Shown: piece by piece, positions 6,928-15,476 of the stretch
Position numbering within the stretch: the first letter of the stretch is position 1
Layout: the number at the start of each line of letters is the position of its first letter
Origin: Massilia sp. HP4
GTDB taxonomy: Bacteria > Pseudomonadota > Gammaproteobacteria > Burkholderiales > Burkholderiaceae_D
Direction: 5' to 3'
Length of the DNA: 33,773 nt
Assembly (NCBI RefSeq): GCF_005222695.1
Contig: NZ_STGG01000007.1
Location: 1 to 33,773, forward strand
Notes under the pieces: model-generated
Told to the model about the DNA's origin: nothing
The model's input: the letters and a program-made list of their open reading frames with translations, nothing else
Database searches by the model: none
Position numbers and translations under genes: made by a program

Positions 6928-8777
6928 TGAGCAGCCAGCAGGAGCCGGAAAAGTTCGCGCGCACGGCGTTCGCCGACGGACCGCGCCTGCTGGCCGACAT
7001 CGGCGCGACCCATGCGCGCTTCGCGCTGCAGACGGCGCCGGGCGTGTTCCGCTCGGTCCAGGTGCTGCGCTGCGATGACTTCGAGGGCATCGTGCCGCTG
7101 CTGCGCCATTACCTGGCAGACCATGAAGACGTGCGGCTGAACCACGGCGCGTTCGCGGTCGCCAATCCGATCAACGGCGACTATGTGCGCATGACCAACC
7201 GCGCCTGGGAGTTTTCCACGGACGCGGTGCGGCGCGAGCTCGGCCTGTCGACGCTCCTGATCGTCAACGACTTCACCGCGCTGGCCACCGCGCTGCCGGG
7301 CTTCGCCAAGGATGACCTGATGCAGGTGGGGCCGGGCACGAAGGTGGAGGGCGCCGTCATCGGCGTGCTGGGGCCGGGCACGGGCCTGGGCGTATCGGGA
7401 GGGATCCCGACCGCGGACGGCTTCGTCACCCTCGGCAGCGAAGGCGGCCACGTCAATTTCGCGCCGGCCGACGAGCGCGAGTTCGCCATCCTGCAGTACG
7501 CCTGGCGCGAATGGCCGCACGTGTCGAACGAGCGCCTGATCTCGGGCCCGGGCATGGAAGTCATCTACCGCGCGCTGGCGCAGCGCAACGGCATCGATGC
7601 CGAGGCGCGCAGCGCGGCCGCCATCGTGGCCGGCGCGCTCGACGCCGACGACCCCTTATGCCTCGAGACCCTGGAATGCTTCTGCGGCATGCTGGGCGGC
7701 GCCGCCGCCAACCTGGCGGTGACCCTGGGCGCCTTCGGCGGCATCTTCATCGGCGGCGGCATCGTGCCGCGCCTGGGAGAATGGTTCGCACGCTCGCCGT
7801 TTCGCACCCGATTCGAGGCCAAGGGGCGATTCTCCGACTACCTGGCCGATATCCCGACCTATGTGATCGTCACCCCGAACCCGGCCTTCCACGGCGTGGC
7901 GACCATCCTGGCCGAGCACCTGCGCGGCCGCAGCGGCGCCAACACGCTGATGGAACGCATCGGCCAGCTGCGCCAGGAACTGTCGCCGGCCGAGGCGCGC
8001 GTGGCGACGCTGGTGCTCGAGCACCCGCGCACGGTGCTGAACGAGCCGATCGCCGAGATTGCGCGCCTGGCCGACGTGAGCCAGCCGACCGTGATCCGTT
8101 TCTGCCGCTCGCTGGGCTTCCAGGGCCTGGCCGAATTCAAGCTGAAATTTGCCAGCAGCCTGACCGGCGCCATTCCGGTGCGCCACAGCCAGGTGCGCAT
8201 GAGCGACAGCACCCATGATTTGTCGGCCAAGGTGATCGACAACACGGTGTCGGCGATCCTGCGCTTCAGGGACCAGCTCGATGTGCGCTCGCTCGACCGC
8301 GCGATCGAACTGGTAAGCCGCGCGCGGCGCGTCGAGTTCTATGCGCTCGGCAATTCGCGCGCGGTGGCGCTGGACGGCCAGCACAAGTTCTTCCGCTTTA
8401 AAATCCCGACCGCGCTGTATGGCGACGCCCATTTGTTCACACTGGCCGCGGGATTATTGGGGCCGGGCGACGTGGTGATCGCGGTGTCGAATTCGGGTGG
8501 CTTGCCAGAGCTGCTGCAGGCGGTGGACATCGCGCGCGCCGCCGGCGCCGACGTGATCGCGATCAGCAACAGCCAGTCGCCACTGGCGCGCAAGGCCAGC
8601 GTGTGCCTGGCGGTCGACCACAGCGAAGACAGCACCAGCTTCCTGTCGATGATCTCGCGCATCCTGCAGCTGCTGCTGATCGACATCATGGCGGTGGGGA
8701 TCTCGGTCGATGGCCAGCATGGGCCGGACGCCGGGCACGATCCGCGCCGGCTGCTGATCTCGCACCTGGACAGCTGA
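6927..8777 (+). CDS. glk: Bifunctional glucokinase / RpiR-family transcriptional regulator
   Basis: This is a fusion of two proteins. Residues 1 to about 335 are an ATP-dependent glucokinase of the E. coli Glk type (ADIGATHARFAL phosphate loop, GVLGPGTGLGVSGG, SEGGHVNFAP), making glucose-6-phosphate. From Met342 an RpiR-type helix-turn-helix follows (IGQLRQELSPAEARVAT, then ADVSQPTVIRFCRSLGF), then a SIS sugar-phosphate-binding domain from about 456 (YALGNSRA, VIAVSNSGG). Such fusions are known in Burkholderiales. The start overlaps the alpha-glucosidase stop. GGAGG at 6918-6922 is one base from the ATG at 6924 and four from the ATG at 6927, so 6927 is preferred, with 6924 as alternative. The regulator half presumably senses a sugar phosphate made from the kinase product and controls glucose genes; its targets are unknown. 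Confidence 0.95.
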   Translation: MSSQQEPEKFARTAFADGPRLLADIGATHARFALQTAPGVFRSVQVLRCDDFEGIVPLLRHYLADHEDVRLNHGAFAVANPINGDYVRMTNRAWEFSTDAVRRELGLSTLLIVNDFTALATALPGFAKDDLMQVGPGTKVEGAVIGVLGPGTGLGVSGGIPTADGFVTLGSEGGHVNFAPADEREFAILQYAWREWPHVSNERLISGPGMEVIYRALAQRNGIDAEARSAAAIVAGALDADDPLCLETLECFCGMLGGAAANLAVTLGAFGGIFIGGGIVPRLGEWFARSPFRTRFEAKGRFSDYLADIPTYVIVTPNPAFHGVATILAEHLRGRSGANTLMERIGQLRQELSPAEARVATLVLEHPRTVLNEPIAEIARLADVSQPTVIRFCRSLGFQGLAEFKLKFASSLTGAIPVRHSQVRMSDSTHDLSAKVIDNTVSAILRFRDQLDVRSLDRAIELVSRARRVEFYALGNSRAVALDGQHKFFRFKIPTALYGDAHLFTLAAGLLGPGDVVIAVSNSGGLPELLQAVDIARAAGADVIAISNSQSPLARKASVCLAVDHSEDSTSFLSMISRILQLLLIDIMAVGISVDGQHGPDAGHDPRRLLISHLDS

Positions 8778-9242
8778 TTAGTTGGCGCTCTTGATGTCGA
8801 CGCGCTCGATCGTGCGGCGCCATTCCTGAAGGCTGAGCAGCTTGTCGGACTCGGTGTCGTCGACCAGGATTTCGCTGCCATCCTGGGCCACCAGGAAGCT
8901 TTCGCGGCGGCGTGCGTCGTCCGCCCGGTTCTCGACAAAACTGAGCTGGTAATACTTTTTTCCATTCACTTCGCGTGGGACCGGATCGTCCTCGATCACG
9001 GCGCCGTGCGCCTTGCCCTTGCTGCGCAGTTCGATCTGCTGCGACCAGGCCTGCAATTCCGGCAGCGCCAGCAGCGAGGCCATTGCATCTTCTTTCGTAT
9101 GGACCGGCGCCTGGGCGACCGGCGCGGCTGGCGCTGGCGGCGTTTCCCGTTCGGCGCGCTTGCAGCCGGCAACGGCGCAGCACAGCGCAAGCGCGGCGAC
9201 GGTCAGGCGCAGGGTAGGAGAAAAAGCGGCGCGTGTGGACAT
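8778..9242 (-). CDS. Hypothetical lipoprotein, 154 residues
   Basis: The N-terminus has a hydrophobic segment (LRLTVAALALCCAVAGC) ending in a lipobox, AVAGC, so the protein is probably cleaved by signal peptidase II and anchored through Cys27. An Ala/Pro-rich linker follows (TPPAPAAPVAQAP), then a compact domain of about 110 residues with motifs such as VNGKKYYQLSFVENR and EILVDDTESDKLLSLQEW. I do not recognise a named family and no enzyme motif is evident. Its stop codon abuts the glk stop codon base to base, so the two genes converge with no space for a terminator. Upstream, CATGGT-AA-ACCATG (9268-9281) is a small palindrome of unknown meaning. Confidence 0.7.
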   Translation of the reverse strand: MSTRAAFSPTLRLTVAALALCCAVAGCKRAERETPPAPAAPVAQAPVHTKEDAMASLLALPELQAWSQQIELRSKGKAHGAVIEDDPVPREVNGKKYYQLSFVENRADDARRRESFLVAQDGSEILVDDTESDKLLSLQEWRRTIERVDIKSAN

Positions 9243-9345
9243 GGCGAGTCTCGTGATGGCAGGCGGTCATGGTAAACCATGCGTGTTCTACCAGCAACAC
9301 AGGACGCCCAGCCATGAAGCACGGACAGCGTGAAAAACAAGGCTG

Positions 9346-9374
9346 TTGCCGGATTATCTTGCGGTCGATATAAG
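9346..9374 (+). promoter_or_regulatory. Possible promoter of the PEP-CTERM gene
   Basis: TTGCCG (9346-9351) and TATAAG (9369-9374) are 17 bases apart in the AT-richer gap before the PEP-CTERM gene. The leader would be about 120 bases. This is a pattern match only; nothing else in the 9243-9498 gap is clearly recognisable. Confidence 0.35.
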
Positions 9375-9498
9375 CTCAATTTCTCTACGGAAAGTAATTC
9401 GTGTTTTTCGCCACGAAATCACATTTTTCACCATGGAACCGGAATTTATTTGTAGAAATAATGCTATCCTGTAGGACCACTCCTACCAGAAGCATCGT

Positions 9499-10767
9499 AT
9501 GGACCGCCGCCGCTCCGACTATACACGCCGCCTTGAAAAAACCTCGCAACGCGAGAAGCGCCTGGCTACGCTCGCCGTGCTTGGCGTCGCTGCCGGCGTG
9601 GCCGGCGTATTGGCCCCGCCGCTGAATATCGACTGGCCGAACCTGCTGCGCGAACGCGACGAGATCACCCACGTCGGCGCCGGTTCCTCGATGGTGCTGG
9701 CGCCGGTCGCCGCCCCGGCGCCCGCCGCCGAACAGGGCGCGGCGCGGCGCATCTATCCGTTTTCGATCATCCCCGGCGGCGTGGCCGACAAGGACGAGCT
9801 GGCGCGCGTCATCCGGGCCGACGTCGTGGTCGCCGCGCACTACGCGGGTTTCGACGTCGCGAATGCGCGCGCGGTGACCGTCACCGCGCCGCGCGCCGTG
9901 TACGTGTCGTACCGCAAGGGTGACCAGGTGTACTGGACCAAAAAGAAGCTCATGCTGGCGCCCGGTGAAACCCTGCTGACCGACGGCAAGAACGAAATGC
10001 GGGCGCGCTGCGCGAACCGGATTTCCGACGTGCCCATGTTCCCGATCGAAGCCAATGGCCCGACCGAGACCGAACTCGATTCCTTCGTCGTCGACGGCGG
10101 TGGCGGCCTGATGGCCGTGGCGGCCGCGGTGGATGGACTGGATGACGGTCCGCTGGGCGAGCGCTTTAGCACCGCAAGCTTCCCTAACGGCGCTGGCCTG
10201 GTGGTGCCCGCTGCGGCTGCACCTGCGACGCGCAGTCCATGGGCGCCGGCCGCCAACACGCCGTCGATCCCGCCGATCTATGGCGGCGGCAGGATCGGCG
10301 ACGAGACCAGCGAAACCGGCACCACGCCGCCAACGACGCCGCCTCCAGCGACGACGCCCCCGACGACGACGACGCCACCGACGACGACGCCACCGACGAC
10401 GACGCCGCCAACGACGACGCCACCAACGACGACGCCACCAACGGCGACGCCACCGACGACGACGCCGCCAACGACGACGCCGCCAACGACGACGCCACCA
10501 ACGACGACGCCGCCAACGACGACGCCACCGACGACGACGCCGCCTACCGATACGCCGCCTACCGATACGCCGCCGGACCCGCCAATCGTGACCGATCCCC
10601 CGATCGATCCTCCAATCGATCCTCCAATCGATCCTCCAATCGATATCCCGGTCGATCCTGAAGACCCGCCGGTTGAAGTGCCGGAGCCGGGTACCCTGTG
10701 GCTCGGTGGCGCGGCCTTCGCGGCCATGCTGTGGCTGCGCCGCAAGGGCGTGCGCGCCAAAGGCTGA
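9499..10767 (+). CDS. PEP-CTERM sorting-domain protein with Thr/Pro repeats
   Basis: The 422-residue protein ends in a PEP-CTERM signal: VPEPGTLWLGG, a hydrophobic span, then an RRK cluster. Such tails are recognised by exosortase, which moves and processes proteins linked to exopolysaccharide. The N-terminus has a basic stretch and a hydrophobic span around 22-42. A globular part of roughly 150 residues (residues ~85-200, including RKGDQVYWTKKKLMLAPGE) has no family I can name. Residues ~275-355 are TTTPP repeats, then PIDPPIDPP repeats, probably an extended linker. No good Shine-Dalgarno sequence precedes the ATG, so the start is less certain. No exosortase gene is in the window. The DNA repeat (about 15 bp) makes length variation between strains likely. 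Confidence 0.85.
   Translation: MDRRRSDYTRRLEKTSQREKRLATLAVLGVAAGVAGVLAPPLNIDWPNLLRERDEITHVGAGSSMVLAPVAAPAPAAEQGAARRIYPFSIIPGGVADKDELARVIRADVVVAAHYAGFDVANARAVTVTAPRAVYVSYRKGDQVYWTKKKLMLAPGETLLTDGKNEMRARCANRISDVPMFPIEANGPTETELDSFVVDGGGGLMAVAAAVDGLDDGPLGERFSTASFPNGAGLVVPAAAAPATRSPWAPAANTPSIPPIYGGGRIGDETSETGTTPPTTPPPATTPPTTTTPPTTTPPTTTPPTTTPPTTTPPTATPPTTTPPTTTPPTTTPPTTTPPTTTPPTTTPPTDTPPTDTPPDPPIVTDPPIDPPIDPPIDPPIDIPVDPEDPPVEVPEPGTLWLGGAAFAAMLWLRRKGVRAKG
10322..10650 (+). repeat. In-frame coding tandem repeats (15-bp and 12-bp units)
   Basis: Between 10322 and about 10545 a 15-base unit of the form ACGACGACGCCACCG is repeated more than a dozen times with C/A and G/A variation, encoding TTTPP. 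From about 10600 to 10650 a 12-base unit ATCGATCCTCCA repeats about four times, encoding IDPP. Unit lengths are multiples of three, so slippage would keep the reading frame. Confidence 0.9.
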
Positions 10768-10798
10768 TCCGCCGAAGCGCCTTTTCAAGCGCCAGACA

Positions 10799-10838
10799 GC
10801 AAAAAGCCCGCAAGGCGTGAACCTTGCGGGCTTTTTTT
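10799..10838. terminator. Bidirectional intrinsic terminator
   Basis: GCCCGCAAGG (10806-10815) pairs perfectly with CCTTGCGGGC (10822-10831) around a six-base loop, with an A-run before and seven T after. It lies between the convergent PEP-CTERM and groEL genes and can serve both. Confidence 0.9.
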
Positions 10839-10901
10839 CGTCGGGGAAGACCCGACGCCGACTGTGGCTGCAATCGGCGCGGGTCCCGGTGACGGCGTGA
10901 T

Positions 10902-12551
<1,650 letters not shown>

Positions 12552-12588
12552 TTATTTCTCCGAATGTTTCGTGAATGGGGTCAGGGAA

Positions 12589-12879
12589 TTACTGCTGGAC
12601 GACGGCCATGATGTCTTCTTCGCGCATCACGAGCAGTTCTTCGCCGTTGACCTTGACGGCCTGGCCGGAGTACTTACCGAACAGCACGCGGTCGCCGACT
12701 TTCACTTCCAGCGGGCGGACCTGGCCGTTGTCTTGCACTTTGCCGTTACCGATGGCGAGGACTTCGCCTTGGTCTGGCTTCTCTGCCGCGGCATCAGGGA
12801 TGATCAGGCCGGACGCAGTCTTGGTTTCCTGGTCGAGGCGCTTGACGATTACGCGATCGTGCAGAGGACGAAGGTTCAT
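12589..12879 (-). CDS. groES: Co-chaperonin GroES (Hsp10)
   Basis: The 96-residue protein ([18 protein letters not shown], with a TASGLIIPD mobile-loop region and [16 protein letters not shown]) is the heptameric lid of the GroEL chamber. The frame stays open upstream to 12978, but the ATG at 12879 has AAGGAG seven bases before it and gives the canonical N-terminus, so the extension is not coding. It is the first gene of groES-groEL. Confidence 0.98.
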   Translation of the reverse strand: MNLRPLHDRVIVKRLDQETKTASGLIIPDAAAEKPDQGEVLAIGNGKVQDNGQVRPLEVKVGDRVLFGKYSGQAVKVNGEELLVMREEDIMAVVQQ

Positions 12880-12971
12880 GCAAAACTCCTTAATATTCAG
12901 TGGTTTAACTAGCGTTTTTTGACATCGCCACAGCTTTTGGTTCAAGCGCCATGGCGGTCTGCAAAGAGTTG

Positions 12972-12998
12972 TTAGCACTCTCTACTAACGAGTGCTAA
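12972..12998. promoter_or_regulatory. CIRCE element (HrcA operator)
   Basis: TTAGCACTC-N9-GAGTGCTAA is a perfect match to the CIRCE consensus, the binding site of the heat-shock repressor HrcA. It overlaps the first base of the -10 box and the probable transcription start of groES-groEL, so HrcA binding would block initiation. hrcA itself is not in the window. Confidence 0.97.
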
Positions 12999-13026
12999 TT
13001 ATAGGGACGATAATTTGCCATTTCAA
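12998..13026 (-). promoter_or_regulatory. groES-groEL sigma-70 promoter
   Basis: On the minus strand TTGAAA (13026-13021) and a consensus TATAAT (13003-12998) are separated by 17 bases. The -10 box runs straight into CIRCE, which is the usual arrangement for HrcA control. No sigma-32 promoter was recognised. Confidence 0.85.
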
Positions 13027-13243
13027 GCAGCAAGATTGCTAAATACTTTTGCGCGCTTGAGCTGGCACAAGTCGTCGTGGGCGTGCGCAATGTGTTTTTG
13101 GCATCACTTGCCAACGGCTGCGAAGTCGGCAAGAGGCGGGCAGCGTACACTGGCTGGCGCTTTCCTGCCGCACGCGAGGTCGCCGCAGCATCGGCAGCCA
13201 AGCCGTTGCCAGCCCCATCATGCCGCACCGCAGCGTGATTCGG

Positions 13244-13273
13244 TTGACGGAAAATCCATCTCGATCCTATAGT
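13244..13273 (+). promoter_or_regulatory. Promoter of the zapB-like/zapA operon
   Basis: TTGACG (13244-13249) and TATAGT (13268-13273) are 18 bases apart. The ATG of the next gene begins at 13279, only five bases after the -10 box, where transcription would be expected to start. The rest of the 13027-13243 gap shows no feature I can name. Confidence 0.65.
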
Positions 13274-13278
13274 GTCGA

Positions 13279-13575
13279 ATGATTTCCGAATTCCAAGACC
13301 TCTCAGACAAAATCGACCGGCTTGCCCAGCTGACCCAGTCGCTGCGCGCCGAGAATTATTTGCTGCGCCAGGCCAATACCCTGCTCAGCGCCGAGAACCT
13401 CGCGTTCAAGGAGCGCCTGATCGAGGCCCAGCGCCGGGTCGAGGCCCTGCTCGACGAGCTGCCCAAGCCGCCGGGCGAAGAAGGCGAAGAGGGCGGCGCG
13501 GGCGAGACTGCCGCCACGGATGCGGCTGCGGACCAGCCAGCTGGCATACCAGGCAATAGTGAGGCAGCACGATGA
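13279..13575 (+). CDS. ZapB-like coiled-coil cell division protein
   Basis: The 98-residue protein begins with a long heptad-like helix (MISEFQDLSDKIDRLAQLTQ through AQRRVEALLDEL, residues 1-60) and ends in an acidic Gly/Ala-rich tail. Small coiled-coil proteins of this type (DUF904/TIGR02449, ZapB-like) are commonly encoded directly before zapA in proteobacteria and are thought to act with ZapA on the FtsZ ring. Its stop overlaps the zapA start in ATGA. No Shine-Dalgarno sequence precedes the ATG, and the predicted promoter ends five bases before it, which suggests a leaderless or nearly leaderless mRNA. The assignment rests on coiled coil plus context more than on motif identity. Confidence 0.75.
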   Translation: MISEFQDLSDKIDRLAQLTQSLRAENYLLRQANTLLSAENLAFKERLIEAQRRVEALLDELPKPPGEEGEEGGAGETAATDAAADQPAGIPGNSEAAR

Positions 13576-13883
13576 TCCATCTCGACGTCACCATCATGGG
13601 CCAGCCGTATCGCCTGGCCTGCCGCGACGGCGAAGAACGTACCCTGCGCGAAGCGGTGAGCTACCTCGACGGCAAGATGTGCCAGCTGCGCGATTCGGGC
13701 AAGGTGAGGGGCACCGACCGCATTGCCGTCATGGCCGCGCTGAGCGTCGCCGCCGAGTTCTTGTCGGTGAAGTCGCCGCAGGGACCGCTATCGGATATGT
13801 CGATCCTCGAGGTCAAGCAAAAGCTCGAAGTGATGCACACGGTGCTCGACAAGGCATTGGCGCCGCAGGAAAATCTTTTTTGA
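13572..13883 (+). CDS. zapA: Cell division protein ZapA
   Basis: The 103-residue protein (MIHLDVTIMGQPYRLACRDG, EERTLREAVSYLDGKM, TDRIAVMAALSVAAEFL) matches the ZapA family in length and layout: a small N-terminal globular domain followed by a C-terminal helix that dimerises as a coiled coil. ZapA cross-links FtsZ protofilaments at midcell. It overlaps the preceding coiled-coil gene by four bases (ATGA), so translation is probably coupled. The 6S RNA gene follows directly, an arrangement shared with many proteobacteria. Confidence 0.93.
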   Translation: MIHLDVTIMGQPYRLACRDGEERTLREAVSYLDGKMCQLRDSGKVRGTDRIAVMAALSVAAEFLSVKSPQGPLSDMSILEVKQKLEVMHTVLDKALAPQENLF

Positions 13884-13897
13884 AAAGCCGAATCCGT

Positions 13898-13925
13898 TTG
13901 ACATGCCGCTTCAAAAGAGTAAACT
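13898..13925 (+). promoter_or_regulatory. 6S RNA promoter
   Basis: A consensus TTGACA (13898-13903), a 16-base spacer and TAAACT (13920-13925) directly precede the predicted 5' end of 6S RNA near 13932. The -35 box begins 14 bases after the end of zapA. Confidence 0.75.
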
Positions 13926-13930
13926 GCGCT

Positions 13931-14115
13931 CTACCCTGCGGTGTTCGAGATTTGCCATATATTCCTTGAACCATTCTTACGCATAGGTCGTGGAACAAGT
14001 TCGATGGGAGTGAGCGTCACTCGTTTGACGAACCCGAAATTGATCTGACCGTGACCGCCTTGAACCGTTTTGGTTCAGGATGCCGGCAAAAACGGCACTG
14101 GCGGGGGCTGAATAT
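13931..14115 (+). ncRNA. ssrS: 6S RNA
   Basis: 6S RNA mimics an open promoter and sequesters sigma-70 RNA polymerase in stationary phase. Evidence is position (immediately after zapA), length (about 185 bases) and structure. The 5' CCCTGCGGTGTTCG (13934-13947) pairs with the 3' CGGCACTGGCGGGGG region to form the closing stem. The conserved 3' hairpin CCTTGAACC-GTTTT-GGTTCAGG lies near 14061-14084. A strong promoter precedes it and an intrinsic terminator follows. The exact ends are estimates of plus or minus about 5 bases, and no protein is supported in this stretch. Confidence 0.85.
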
Positions 14116-14117
14116 CT

Positions 14118-14154
14118 AAGCGGTTGCGCACTTTTGTCGCAACCGCTTTTTTTT
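14118..14154 (+). terminator. Intrinsic terminator after 6S RNA
   Basis: AAGCGGTTGCG (14118-14128) and CGCAACCGCTT (14138-14148) form a perfect stem with a nine-base loop, running into eight T at 14147-14154. It lies just 3' of 6S RNA and may act as a backstop, since 6S ends are usually processed. Confidence 0.9.
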
Positions 14155-14201
14155 GTGCGCGCACCGGTTGCTGGGGCGCGCCTCGCGGGGAGAACGGCGC
14201 A

Positions 14202-14672
14202 ATGCGCTATTGGTTGATGAAATCCGAACCGGACGAAGTCAGTTTCGACGACGTCCTGTCCGCACCCGGCCAGACCGTGGCCTGGTTTGGCGTACGTAAC
14301 TACCAGGCGCGCAACTTCATGCGCGATGCGATGGCCGTCGGCGACGGGGTCCTGTTCTATCACTCCAGCTGCGCGGTGCCTGGCGTGGCAGGCCTGGCCG
14401 AGATCGCGAGCGGCCCCTATCCCGATGCTTCCCAGTTCGACCCCGCCAGCCATTACCACGACCCGAAGGCCACGCAAGAAGCGCCGCGCTGGATCTCGAT
14501 CGACGTGCGCGCGACCGAACAAGGCCGCTACCTGCCGCTGGCGGAGATGCGCGCCATCCCCGCACTGGAAGGCATGGCCCTGCTGCAGAAAGGCAGCCGG
14601 CTGTCGATCTCGCCGGTGACCAGGGGCGAGTGGGATGCGATCGTCAAACGCCTGCGCGCCAGGGGAGCCTGA
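14202..14672 (+). CDS. EVE-domain protein
   Basis: The 156-residue protein (MRYWLMKSEPDEVSFDD, WFGVRNYQARNFM, GDGVLFYHS) is a stand-alone EVE domain, a PUA/YTH-related fold that in other proteins recognises modified bases; the human relative is THYN1. Its ligand in bacteria of this group is unknown. The frame is open upstream to 14124, but that would begin inside the 6S terminator; the ATG at 14202 has GGGGAGA upstream and gives the canonical MRYWLMKSEP start. It is followed without a gap by the TauE/SafE permease (its TGA at 14670-14672, next ATG at 14673), so the two are probably co-transcribed. Confidence 0.93.
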   Translation: MRYWLMKSEPDEVSFDDVLSAPGQTVAWFGVRNYQARNFMRDAMAVGDGVLFYHSSCAVPGVAGLAEIASGPYPDASQFDPASHYHDPKATQEAPRWISIDVRATEQGRYLPLAEMRAIPALEGMALLQKGSRLSISPVTRGEWDAIVKRLRARGA

Positions 14673-15476
14673 ATGGACCCCTGGCTGATCCTGGCCCTGC
14701 TGGCGATGGGCACCTTCGGCGGCTTCGCGGCGGGCCTGCTTGGCATCGGCGGCGGCATGGTGCTGGTGCCGTTCATCGTGATGATCTTCACCGCGCGCGG
14801 TTTCGCCCACGAACTCGTGGTGCACATGGCGATCGCCACCGCGCTCGGCATCATCCTGTTTACGTCCATGTCGTCGGTGCGCGCCCACCACAAGCATGGA
14901 GCGGTGCTGTGGCCCGTGGTCGGCCTGCTGGCCCCGGGCATCGTGATCGGTTCCTGGATCGGTCCCTGGATCGGCAAGCAGATGAATACCGCCGTGCTGT
15001 CCTTCTTCTTCGGCTGCTTCGTGGCCTTCTCGGCCACCCAGATGCTGATCGGGAAGAAGCCGGCGGCGGCGCGTGAGCTGCCGGGCAAGCCGGGCATGTT
15101 CGCGATGGGCGGTTTCATCGGCATCCTGTCGGGGCTGGTGGGCGCCGGCGGCGGTTTCGTCTCAGTGCCATTCATGACGCGCTGTAATATCCGCATCCAT
15201 AATGCGGTCGCCACCAGCGCGGCGCTGGGCTTTCCGATCGCGCTTTCCGGCACGCTGTCGAATATTTACTACGGCTGGGGCGAGCCGGGCTTGCCGGCCT
15301 GGTCGCTGGGCTTCGTCTACCTGCCGGCGCTGGCGATCATCGTGCTGGCCAGCGTCATCATGGCGCCGATCGGCGCCAGCACCGCGCACAAGATGCCGGT
15401 GCGCCAGCTGCAGCGCATCTTTGCCGTGATCCTGTATGCGCTGGCGGCCTATATGTTCTGGAAGGCCTTTCATTAA
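14673..15476 (+). CDS. TSUP/TauE-SafE family membrane permease
   Basis: This 267-residue integral membrane protein has about eight hydrophobic spans and two related halves, each with a glycine-rich motif (FAAGLLGIGGGMVLVPFIV near residue 14 and LSGLVGAGGGFVSVPFMT near 150), as in the TauE/SafE/TSUP family. Members export or import sulfite, sulfonates, sulfoacetate or related anions, but substrate cannot be predicted here. The start follows the EVE gene stop with no gap and has AGGGGAG upstream. Its TAA overlaps the TAA of the converging molybdopterin subunit gene within the palindrome TTAA. Confidence 0.9.
   Translation: MDPWLILALLAMGTFGGFAAGLLGIGGGMVLVPFIVMIFTARGFAHELVVHMAIATALGIILFTSMSSVRAHHKHGAVLWPVVGLLAPGIVIGSWIGPWIGKQMNTAVLSFFFGCFVAFSATQMLIGKKPAAARELPGKPGMFAMGGFIGILSGLVGAGGGFVSVPFMTRCNIRIHNAVATSAALGFPIALSGTLSNIYYGWGEPGLPAWSLGFVYLPALAIIVLASVIMAPIGASTAHKMPVRQLQRIFAVILYALAAYMFWKAFH

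Noticed and set aside
9268..9281. Small palindrome CATGGT-AA-ACCATG upstream of the lipoprotein gene
   Set aside because: Six-base arms are too short to claim an operator without conservation data.
9385..10788. 467-codon frame on minus antisense to the PEP-CTERM gene, rich in Arg and Trp repeats
   Set aside because: It is the reverse reading of the TTTPP-coding repeat; the plus frame has the PEP-CTERM tail.
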